Assembly (NCBI GenBank): GCA_028700875.1
Contig: JAQVRW010000172.1
Location: 1-6,725, forward strand
Length of the DNA: 6,725 nucleotides
Reading direction: 5' to 3'
Origin: Candidatus Zixiibacteriota bacterium
GTDB lineage: Bacteria > Zixibacteria > MSB-5A5 > GN15 > JAAZOE01
Shown here: in pieces, positions 1-6,725 of the stretch
How positions within the stretch are numbered: position 1 is the first letter of the stretch
How the letters are laid out: every line of letters starts with the position of its first letter
Translations under genes and position numbers: made by a program
The notes under the pieces: model-generated
Told to the model about the DNA's origin: nothing
What the model saw: only the letters and a program-made list of their open reading frames with translations
The model's database searches: none

Positions 1-1
1 G

Positions 2-817
2 CTCCGCGCCATCTATGATCCCCCGCCGTTTCTGTTTATGGCCGGGAAATGGACGGAGGCCGACAACAAGGCGGTCGCGATTGTCGGCTCCCGCAACGCC
101 TCCGAATATGGCAAAACCACTGCCGCCTCGCTGGCGTCGGAATTGGCCCGCCATGGGGTTGCGGTGGTGTCGGGTCTGGCGATCGGCGTGGATGCCGCCT
201 CGCATCGCGGCGCCCTGACCGCCGGCGGGCGGACCATTGCCGTTCTGGGGTCGGGGATCGACGTCGTCTATCCCCCCAACCATGCCGGTCTTTTCAAGGA
301 AATCATGGCCAGCGGCGTGGTCTTGTCGGAATTCTTCCCCGGCATCGGACCGAATCCCGGACATTTCCCCCGTCGCAACCGGGTGATCGCCGGTCTGGCG
401 CGGGCGGTCGTCGTGGTCGAAGCCGGGACAAAATCGGGGGCGCTTTTGACCGCCGATTTGGCGTTGACCCAGGGGAAGAAGCTTTTCGCCGTGCCCGGAA
501 GCGTCGGTTCGGTTCAGTCATCGGGAACCAACGATTTAATCAAGGCCGGCGCATATTTGTTGACATCCGTTGACGATATCTTTACCGTACTGCCGGAATT
601 GAAGAGCGGGTATGCCGCCGGGGCGAAAAAGGTGGCGGCGGACCTGAGCGAAGGAGAGGGCCTGATATTTAACTGCCTGTCGGCCAACCCGATGCAGTTC
701 GATGTTCTGGTCCGACAATCGGGGCTGACAGTCAGCGATGTCTCGGGGTATTTGTTGAGTCTTGAGTTGCGCGGGATGATCAGACAACTGTCGGGTAAAC
801 GGTTTATTGTGGTTTGA
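2..817 (+). CDS. dprA: DNA-processing protein DprA (5' end outside window)
   Basis: DprA/Smf loads RecA on incoming single-stranded DNA in transformation and is widespread in bacteria, including non-competent ones. The frame is open from base 2; the residues before the first ATG (base 38) read IYDPPPFLF, as expected just upstream of the DprA Rossmann core, so the gene starts outside the window and the ATG is internal. About 271 residues are visible. The Rossmann core shows VGSRNASEYG (nt 83-112), SGLAIGVDAASHRGAL (nt 170-217), FPRRNRVIAGL (nt 365-397) and a following VVVVEAGTKSGALLTA strand-loop. The last ~50 codons (nt 650-808) fit the C-terminal winged-helix domain found in many DprA proteins. 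Any N-terminal SAM-like domain is not visible. The stop TGA (815-817) is one base before ptsH, so the two are probably co-transcribed, which is not the common dprA-topA arrangement. Confidence 0.95.
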   Translation, partial: LRAIYDPPPFLFMAGKWTEADNKAVAIVGSRNASEYGKTTAASLASELARHGVAVVSGLAIGVDAASHRGALTAGGRTIAVLGSGIDVVYPPNHAGLFKEIMASGVVLSEFFPGIGPNPGHFPRRNRVIAGLARAVVVVEAGTKSGALLTADLALTQGKKLFAVPGSVGSVQSSGTNDLIKAGAYLLTSVDDIFTVLPELKSGYAAGAKKVAADLSEGEGLIFNCLSANPMQFDVLVRQSGLTVSDVSGYLLSLELRGMIRQLSGKRFIVV

Positions 818-818
818 C

Positions 819-1088
819 ATGATCGAGAAAATCATCACCGTCACGAACAAACTGGGACTTCATGCGCGCCCCTCGGCCAAAGTGGTCCAGACAGCCGCTC
901 AGTTCAAATCGGAGATCAGCCTTTCAAAAGGGACGATGACGATCAACGCCAAGTCGATGCTGGGCGTGATGGCCCTGGCGGCGGAATTCGGCTCCAATCT
1001 TATTTTGCGGGTCGAGGGGGAGGATGAAAAGGATGCCGCCCGGGAAATAGTCAAGCTGTTCAGGCAGAAGTTCAAAGACGCCTATTGA
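819..1088 (+). CDS. ptsH: PTS phosphocarrier protein HPr
   Basis: HPr is the small cytoplasmic carrier that accepts phosphate from Enzyme I on a histidine and passes it to EIIA domains or other targets. The 89-residue product has the usual family length. With ATG at 819 the active-site segment LGLHARPSAK puts the histidine exactly at position 15, and NAKSMLGVMALA puts a serine exactly at 46, the regulatory site used by HPr kinase/phosphorylase. This numbering decides the start: an in-frame TTG at 807 would add four residues and break the fit. No clear SD precedes the ATG, and the dprA stop ends one base earlier, so translation probably depends on reinitiation after dprA. The Enzyme I gene downstream supports a real PTS phosphorelay. 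Ser46 suggests an HprK in the genome, though none is in this window. Confidence 0.95.
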   Translation: MIEKIITVTNKLGLHARPSAKVVQTAAQFKSEISLSKGTMTINAKSMLGVMALAAEFGSNLILRVEGEDEKDAAREIVKLFRQKFKDAY

Positions 1089-1095
1089 TTCCGTG

Positions 1096-1126
1096 CCGTT
1101 CCGGCCGGTCATTGCCGCCGAAACGG
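1096..1126 (+). other. Interrupted hairpin between ptsH and ptsI
   Basis: CCGTT (1096-1100) plus CGGC (1102-1105) can pair with GCCG (1117-1120) plus AACGG (1122-1126): nine base pairs with one C/A mismatch and an 11-base loop. No T-run follows, so it does not look like a complete intrinsic terminator. It is almost the only structure in the 69-base ptsH-ptsI spacer. It could be an mRNA processing or stability element that sets the HPr:EI ratio, or it may be chance in GC-rich DNA. Confidence 0.3.
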
Positions 1127-1157
1127 TCGGACAATCGATTTAACCGCGTGAGGATGC

Positions 1158-2931
<1,774 letters not shown>

Positions 2932-2945
<14 letters not shown>

Positions 2946-4026
2946 CGCGCTCGGGAGTATCGACTCCCGCGACCCCGGCAACATGTATGGGGCCATCTGT
3001 TCCCTGCCGGATCAGATACGGACGGCCGTGACCCTGGCCGGGGCCGTCGCTATCGACCCCAACACATTCGGCGGATTCCACAATATCATTCTCTGCGGCA
3101 TGGGCGGTTCGGCCATCGGCGGCGATCTCGCACGGTCGCTGTTGGCCGATATTCTTCCGATCCCCATGGCCGTCTGCCGCGATTACCGGCTGCCGTCGTA
3201 TGCCGGGCCGGACACACTGGTCATTGTCTCGTCGTACTCGGGCAACACCGAGGAAACGCTGACCACGTTTGACCAGGCGCGGGCCAAAGGATGCCGGTTG
3301 TACGCGATGACCACCGGCGGCGCGTTGCGGGAGATTGTCGAGCGGGAGCATATACCCTGGACGCTGCTTCCCGGCGGATTGCAGCCGCGCGCGGCCCTGG
3401 GATACTCGTTTGTTCCCCTCATGCTGTTTTTGAACCGGATCGGGCTGTCGACGTTCGGACCGTCGTCGTTTACCGCTCTGGCCGATTTCCTGGAGGTGCG
3501 CGCAAAAGGGTACGCTCTATCCATCCCCTCCCAAACCAATCCGGCCAAACAACTGGCTCTTCGCCTCTACGGGCGAATACCGATCATCTATTCGGGCCCG
3601 TCGGTCACCGATGCCGTGGCGGTCCGTTTCAAGGGGCAGATCAACGAAAACGCCAAGATGCCGGCCTATACCGGCCAGTTTCCCGAATGCAACCATAATG
3701 AACTGGTCGGCTGGAAAATCATCGGCGCGTTCCGGGAGTTTCTGCGAGTGCTTATGCTCCGCGACGGCGAGGACCATGAACGGGTGGCCGCCCGCATGGA
3801 TATCGTCGGGGGGTTGATCGAAAAGCAGGGAGTGGAGGTAATCGATATCCGGTCCGAAGGCGCCGACCGGCTCCAGCGGGCTTTCTCATTGATTCATCTG
3901 GGCGATTTTGTCAGCTTCTATCTGGCCGTGCTGAACAGCGTCGACCCCACCCCCGTGGAGGCGATAGAGTCCCTGAAACATGAATTGGCCCGTTTGCCGT
4001 GGACTGCGCCCTCCGGGCGCTCCTGA
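2932..4026 (+). CDS. Bifunctional phosphoglucose/phosphomannose isomerase (archaeal-type, SIS domain)
   Basis: Enzymes of this family interconvert glucose 6-phosphate, mannose 6-phosphate and fructose 6-phosphate in the cytoplasm. They are best known from archaea and are found in some bacterial phyla. The 364-residue product shows the SIS-fold substrate loops CGMGGSAIGGDLA (55-67) and SSYSGNTEETL (100-110), the family segment LQPRAALGYS (150-159), then NENAKMPAYTGQFPECNHNEL (238-258) with the Glu239 and His255 expected at the active site, and a C-terminal EAIESLKHEL with Lys349, matching the bact-PGI_C domain. The gene starts inside the end of ptsI (14-base overlap, different frame), so it is translationally coupled to Enzyme I. 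An AGGGA about ten bases upstream of ATG 2932 is a plausible SD. A gluconeogenic/glycolytic role beside EI/HPr is reasonable. Whether both isomerase activities are present cannot be read with certainty. Confidence 0.88.
4006..4020 (+). other. Short GC hairpin at the end of the isomerase gene
   Basis: GCGCCC-TCC-GGGCGC is a perfect six-base-pair inverted repeat with a three-base loop, ending three bases before the isomerase stop codon. No T-run follows, so intrinsic termination is doubtful; it may stabilise the 3' end of the operon mRNA or be codon-driven chance. Confidence 0.3.
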
Positions 4027-4127
4027 CGACTCGGTTCCGGGACCCAGATCCCTGTGTATAGACATCGTGAGAATTCGGACGGGTCGAAACCGCCCTGCCG
4101 CCGTATGTCCACTTGCCGGGAGGAGTC

Positions 4128-4475
4128 ATGACCGATAGAATCAAGGAATTCCGGGAACGACGGGAGAAACTCAACGCCAAGATCCTGAAGCGCGGCAACG
4201 TCAACGTGAAACGCTTTTTCGGGGTCGATACGGCGGCATACCGGGAGGGCGCCCTGGATGCCAAAACCAAGGAACTTTTGGGCCTGGCGGCCTCGACCGT
4301 CCTGCGCTGTGATGATTGTATCACCTATCACCTCATCCGCTGCGCGGAGGAAGGGGTCACCGACGCCGAAATGGATGAAACCATGACGGTGGCGCTGGTC
4401 GTCGGCGGATCCATTACCATCCCGCACTTGCGCCGGGCTTATGATCTCTGGGATGAATTACATCAGGAAAAGTAA
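4128..4475 (+). CDS. AhpD-like / carboxymuconolactone decarboxylase family protein
   Basis: The product is 115 residues, typical of small single-domain CMD-family proteins. It has LDAKTKELLGLAAS (43-56, Glu49) followed by LRCDDCITYH (59-68), giving the CxxCxxxH motif (Cys61, Cys64, His68) that serves as the redox/peroxidase site in AhpD. A GVTDAEMDETM helix-turn and a helical C-terminus follow, as in the family. No signal peptide is seen, so it should be cytoplasmic. ATG 4128 is preceded by GGGAGGAG at 4118-4125, a strong SD that fixes this start over an in-frame TTG at 4113. It lies 101 bases after the isomerase gene and is followed by a hairpin, so it either ends the upstream operon or is a single-gene unit. 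AhpD-like thiol redox function is a family-level guess; many such proteins have no known substrate. Confidence 0.88.
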   Translation: MTDRIKEFRERREKLNAKILKRGNVNVKRFFGVDTAAYREGALDAKTKELLGLAASTVLRCDDCITYHLIRCAEEGVTDAEMDETMTVALVVGGSITIPHLRRAYDLWDELHQEK

Positions 4476-4477
4476 CC

Positions 4478-4506
4478 CGCGGCTGGCCGCCCGGCCCCCG
4501 GCCGCG
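4478..4506 (+). terminator. Putative terminator after the AhpD-like gene
   Basis: CGCGGCTGG (4478-4486) pairs with CCGGCCGCG (4498-4506): nine base pairs with one G-T wobble and an 11-base loop, starting three bases after the TAA stop. The following bases are AT-rich (ATTTATATTG from 4511) but lack a proper T-run. It sits between a gene end and a new promoter, which supports a transcription boundary. Confidence 0.5.
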
Positions 4507-4517
4507 TGAGATTTATA

Positions 4518-4546
4518 TTGAAATCCACCCTGGAAACCGGTATTAT
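4518..4546 (+). promoter_or_regulatory. Housekeeping-type (sigma-70) promoter for the sigma factor operon
   Basis: TTGAAA (4518-4523) and TATTAT (4541-4546) are separated by exactly 17 bases. Each hexamer matches the sigma-70 consensus at five of six positions. Transcription would start near 4553, giving a leader of about 53 bases before the TTG start at 4606. Confidence 0.65.
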
Positions 4547-4556
4547 TTTGGGCAAT

Positions 4557-4582
4557 TGAAACCGTTCGCCAGAGCGGCCGTA
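4557..4582 (+). promoter_or_regulatory. ECF-type promoter, candidate autoregulatory site
   Basis: TGAAAC (4557-4562), 16 bases, then CGTA (4579-4582) reproduces the consensus known for Bacillus ECF sigma factors of the sigma-W type. It lies directly upstream of an ECF sigma gene, the usual place for autoregulation. Transcription would start near 4589, just leaving room for the AAAGG ribosome binding site. That the local sigma factor recognises it is inference. Confidence 0.5.
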
Positions 4583-4592
4583 GATTATAGTG

Positions 4593-4597
4593 AAAGG
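4593..4597 (+). promoter_or_regulatory. Ribosome binding site deciding a TTG start
   Basis: AAAGG lies eight bases before TTG 4606. In-frame stops TAG (4588-4590) and TGA (4591-4593) exclude any earlier start, and no ATG or GTG lies between them and the conserved region 2, so the rare TTG is favoured. Confidence 0.6.
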
Positions 4598-4605
4598 CCA
4601 ACAGG

Positions 4606-5172
4606 TTGCCGGAAGTCGACGACAAACTGATCCAGGATGCTTTGAGAGGCGACCAAAAGGCGTTTCGAAGTCTGGTCTCCCGGCATCAGGCCTCGGTCTA
4701 TCATATCATTGTCCGGATGGTCCGCGACAAGGAGCTGGCCGATGACCTGGTCCAGGAAACCTTCATGAAGGCTTTCAGCTCTTTGAGATCGTATCGCTCT
4801 GACTACCGGTTTTCGACCTGGCTGTACAAGATAGCTGCCAATTCGTCGATCGACCATCTGCGGAAGAAGCGGATTCAGGCGCTGTCGCTGGACGCTCCCA
4901 TCGATACCGGCGACGGTCAGGTTGGCCTCGAAGTACCGGACTATACTCATCATCCCGAGGACGAGATGGTTCGGCGGGAGCAATCGGTATCCATTTCCGA
5001 GGCCATCGCGGCCCTGCCTGATAAGTACCGTCGGGTGATCATCGCCCGGCACCAGGAAGACAAGTCGTACGAGGAGATTGCTGCGGAGTTGAAGGTGCCG
5101 GTGGGGACCGTCAAAGCCCGTATTTTCCGCGCCCGGGAATTGCTCAAGAAACGGCTGCGGAATGTTCGCTAG
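4606..5172 (+). CDS. RNA polymerase ECF-family sigma factor (sigma-70 family, group 4)
   Basis: The 188-residue product has the two-domain ECF layout and directs RNA polymerase to a dedicated promoter set. Region 2 spans about residues 17-88, with ELADDLVQETFMKAF (43-57) for core binding and RFSTWLYKIAANSSIDHLRKKR (68-89) for -10 recognition. A variable linker (91-125) carries LSLDAPIDTGDG. Region 4 spans about 130-184, with AIAALPDKYRRVI followed by a helix-turn-helix KSYEEIAAELKVPVGTVKARIFRARELLKK for -35 binding. The start is TTG with an SD eight bases upstream. Two promoter-like elements precede it, one of ECF type, suggesting autoregulation. The stop TAG overlaps the SD of the next gene, so the two are tightly coupled. 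No anti-sigma gene follows; exported beta-repeat proteins come instead. The stimulus and ECF subgroup cannot be told from this window. Confidence 0.95.
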   Translation: MPEVDDKLIQDALRGDQKAFRSLVSRHQASVYHIIVRMVRDKELADDLVQETFMKAFSSLRSYRSDYRFSTWLYKIAANSSIDHLRKKRIQALSLDAPIDTGDGQVGLEVPDYTHHPEDEMVRREQSVSISEAIAALPDKYRRVIIARHQEDKSYEEIAAELKVPVGTVKARIFRARELLKKRLRNVR

Positions 5173-5176
5173 GAGG
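5171..5176 (+). promoter_or_regulatory. Consensus Shine-Dalgarno overlapping the sigma factor stop
   Basis: AGGAGG shares its first two bases with the TAG stop of the sigma gene (5170-5172) and lies six bases before GTG 5183. This optimal spacing selects the GTG over the in-frame ATG 5162, which would lie upstream of the SD, and over ATG 5198, which is 21 bases away. Confidence 0.75.
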
Positions 5177-5182
5177 CGTGCG

Positions 5183-6256
5183 GTGGTTGATGCTCGCATG
5201 GTCATGATTCCGATGCTGCTGCTGTTACCGGCGGCCTCCGCCGCGAACGCCAAAGAATTCACTTTTCCCTATCAAAAAAGTATCGATGTCGGCACGGCGG
5301 TGCAATTGACCGTGGCCAATCTGGCCGGGGAAGTGCGGGTGCAAACCACCACCGAGGGGCAGTTGGTCGTGGAAGCGGTCAAGCATGTCAACGCGGCCGA
5401 CCGGCGCGAGGCCGATTCGGTGGTGGCCGGTATGGAGATCGAGGTGATCGCCCTGGAAGGGCATTACACGGTCCGGCCGATTTACCCCGACGATGAAAAT
5501 CGGTCCGAATCCTTCTGGCAAAAGCTTTTGGGCAAATCCGGCGGAGCCGCCTGCGGCGCCATCGACATCACCATTTCCACTCCGTCCGATTGCGACGCCG
5601 ACATTTCCTGTCAATCCGGGGGGATCACCGTCGACGGCTTGGACGGCAAAGTCGCGATCTCGTCAGCCTCGGGCGACATCATCGCCGGGGGTATTATCGG
5701 CGGCGTGACGGTCACGACCGCTTCCGGCGACGTCGCCGTACGCACGGTCGAGGGACCGGTGACGGTGACCACCGAAAGCGGCGACGTCGATTTCCACACG
5801 ATAACCGGCCCGGTCGATATCAGAAACAATTCCGGTCGTACTATGGGTGAAGACCTGGTGGGGGATCTGACCATCATGCAGCTCAATGGATCGATTGACC
5901 TGCGGCGGATCGACGGCGACCTGCGGTTGAAGGCCGGTTCGGGGAAGATCGGCGTGGAGCAGCAATCGGGCGCCCTCAGCGTAACGGCCGAATCGGGCGA
6001 TATCGTCATCAGGACCGATTTGATTTCGGACAAGGATTTCACGGTGGAGACCGCCTCCGGCTCAATCGAGTTTTCCGTGCCGCTGTCCGCTTCCGGAAGC
6101 ATCCGGATGGAGACGGGTTCGGGGCGCATCGACACGGAGTTGCCGCTGGCCTTTGACATTTTCGAGAAAAACAGAATCACCGGCAGTTTCGGCGAAGACG
6201 GACCGAGCATATCTCTGTCCACTTTGTCCGGCAACATCAAGCTGAGCGAGTATTGA
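5183..6256 (+). CDS. Exported DUF4097-type beta-repeat protein
   Basis: The 357-residue product (GTG start chosen by the AGGAGG) begins with a short signal peptide: a hydrophobic MLLLLPAASA core, then ANA-K as a likely cleavage site near residue 23. It is therefore secreted, or periplasmic in a two-membrane cell. A non-repetitive N-terminal part (24-144) has alternating polar/hydrophobic strands. From nt 5615 the chain becomes a ladder of 18-residue units, each with an SGD-like turn and a second glycine turn nine or ten residues later, ending in SGNIKLSEY. This matches DUF4097 (putative adhesin) proteins, which often sit with ECF sigma factors. Three cysteines cluster just before and at the start of the ladder (124, 137, 143). 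It is co-transcribed with the sigma gene, with no gap. No enzymatic residues are recognised; a structural or envelope-sensing role is conjecture. Confidence 0.85.
   Translation: MVDARMVMIPMLLLLPAASAANAKEFTFPYQKSIDVGTAVQLTVANLAGEVRVQTTTEGQLVVEAVKHVNAADRREADSVVAGMEIEVIALEGHYTVRPIYPDDENRSESFWQKLLGKSGGAACGAIDITISTPSDCDADISCQSGGITVDGLDGKVAISSASGDIIAGGIIGGVTVTTASGDVAVRTVEGPVTVTTESGDVDFHTITGPVDIRNNSGRTMGEDLVGDLTIMQLNGSIDLRRIDGDLRLKAGSGKIGVEQQSGALSVTAESGDIVIRTDLISDKDFTVETASGSIEFSVPLSASGSIRMETGSGRIDTELPLAFDIFEKNRITGSFGEDGPSISLSTLSGNIKLSEY
5615..5992 (+). repeat. Seven in-frame 54-base repeat units coding an 18-residue ladder
   Basis: SG (or NG) turns recur at an exact 18-residue step: units begin at 5615, 5669, 5723, 5777, 5831, 5885 and 5939, and an eighth turn starts at 5993. 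A second glycine recurs at the same step in between (in LDG, IGG, VEG, ITG, LVG, IDG and QSG). After 5993 two units stretch to 21 residues before the last SGN turn. DNA identity between units is low, so this is an old protein-level repeat and not a recent tandem duplication. Confidence 0.8.
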
Positions 6257-6273
6257 GAATCGACGTGATCGCC

Positions 6274-6725
6274 ATGCGCAGACTATTCATCATATTGGGT
6301 GTGATTCTCATGGCCACTCTGGTCATGGCGCAGGATTCGTCGAAGCAGCGTTTCGTTCGTATCACGCATTCGACCGAAGGCACGGTCGCGATCGATTCCG
6401 CCGGCGGCGTCTGGCACTATGACGCCGGAAGCGGGGAATTCGTTTCCGGCGAATTGGCCGATGTTAAAACGCTTTCCGATCAGACGGATGAGGATACCTC
6501 GGGCGAAGAACTCATGCTCCCGGCGGATATCCGTTGCACGGACGTGCACGAAGGCGATATCAGCCGGCTGTTCAGCGAAGTGGTCGTGGAAGTCGATGAG
6601 CGCGTGACGGGAGCCGTGTTCAGCGGCCGCGACGTTATCATCAAGGGGCTGGTGGATGGCGACGTGGTCAGTCTGCGGACGGTGACGGTTGCTGGTACCG
6701 GGGAGGTGCGCGGCAACATCATCGC
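6274..6725 (+). CDS. Exported protein with bactofilin-like (polymer-forming) segment, 3' end outside window
   Basis: The frame is open from ATG 6274 to the window end (150 visible residues). It starts with a clear signal peptide, MRRLFIILGVILMATLVMA, with probable cleavage before QDSS. Residues 24-105 are not recognised; they contain a strand-rich VAIDSAGGVWHYDAGSGEFVSG and an acidic stretch (DEDTSGEE). From about 106 the chain becomes a beta ladder with GRDVIIKGLVDGDVVSLRTV and then VTVAGTGEVRGNII, resembling polymer-forming (bactofilin-like) domains. Canonical bactofilins are cytoplasmic, so an exported one would be different. An alternative in-frame GTG at 6265 has a weak GAGAA five bases upstream and would add three residues. 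The gene starts 17 bases (8 if GTG) after the DUF4097-type gene, in the same operon. The product class is inferred from a short, truncated segment. Confidence 0.7.
   Translation, partial: MRRLFIILGVILMATLVMAQDSSKQRFVRITHSTEGTVAIDSAGGVWHYDAGSGEFVSGELADVKTLSDQTDEDTSGEELMLPADIRCTDVHEGDISRLFSEVVVEVDERVTGAVFSGRDVIIKGLVDGDVVSLRTVTVAGTGEVRGNII

Noticed and set aside
4035..4062. Possible promoter TTCCGG-N16-TATAGA before the AhpD-like gene
   Set aside because: The -35 hexamer matches the consensus poorly and the -10 only partly; not enough to call.
4085..4105. CGAAAC followed by CGTA upstream of the AhpD-like gene, resembling the ECF site
   Set aside because: The spacing is 11 bases instead of 16-17 and the first base differs, so it should not work as the same promoter type.
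5590..5850. Plus-strand Arg/His-rich frame inside the DUF4097-type gene
   Set aside because: Low-complexity shadow frame with no SD, lying wholly inside a well-supported gene.
5615..5992. Regular spacing considered as a CRISPR or DNA tandem array
   Set aside because: Units differ in DNA sequence, contain no constant repeat, and keep the reading frame; the periodicity is at protein level.
5611..6240. Minus-strand open frame (209 codons) with regular Ser/Pro/Thr-rich sequence
   Set aside because: Its regularity is the complement of the 54-base ladder on the + strand, where the signal peptide, SD and operon context are.

Overview
The window is a gene-dense, GC-rich bacterial segment with every recognisable gene on the + strand. 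Spacers are short and no stretch of 300 bases lacks a gene. No IS element, CRISPR array, tRNA or rRNA is visible. The mix of genes suggests a Gram-negative-like, deep-branching lineage: HPr with both His15 and Ser46, a stand-alone Enzyme I, an archaeal-type phosphoglucose/phosphomannose isomerase, and an ECF sigma factor with exported beta-repeat proteins. The FCB group (Zixibacteria or Gemmatimonadota type) is one possibility. This is inference from gene content; nothing here is a taxonomic marker.

Region A (1-4026) reads as one transcription unit. It holds the 3' part of dprA (DNA uptake/recombination mediator), then ptsH (HPr) one base after the dprA stop, then ptsI (Enzyme I) after a 69-base spacer, then a bifunctional PGI/PMI-type isomerase overlapping the end of ptsI by 14 bases. 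It encodes the general PTS phosphorelay (PEP to EI to HPr) plus an enzyme interconverting hexose 6-phosphates, but no sugar-specific EII component. The relay must therefore feed partners elsewhere, or act mainly in regulation.

Region B (4027-4508) holds a small AhpD/carboxymuconolactone-decarboxylase-family protein with a CxxCxxxH motif and a strong Shine-Dalgarno (SD). A GC-rich hairpin follows it and probably marks a transcription boundary.

Region C (4509-6725) is an envelope-type module under an ECF sigma factor. Two promoter-like elements lie in tandem upstream of the sigma gene: a housekeeping-type TTGAAA-N17-TATTAT, and a TGAAAC-N16-CGTA that matches the Bacillus ECF (sigma-W type) consensus, suggesting autoregulation. 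The sigma gene starts at TTG. It is followed directly by an exported DUF4097-type protein whose body is a strict 18-residue repeat ladder, and then by an exported protein with a bactofilin-like beta-repeat segment that runs off the window. No anti-sigma gene follows the sigma factor. The most interesting hypothesis is a self-activating ECF sigma factor co-transcribed with secreted beta-solenoid proteins.
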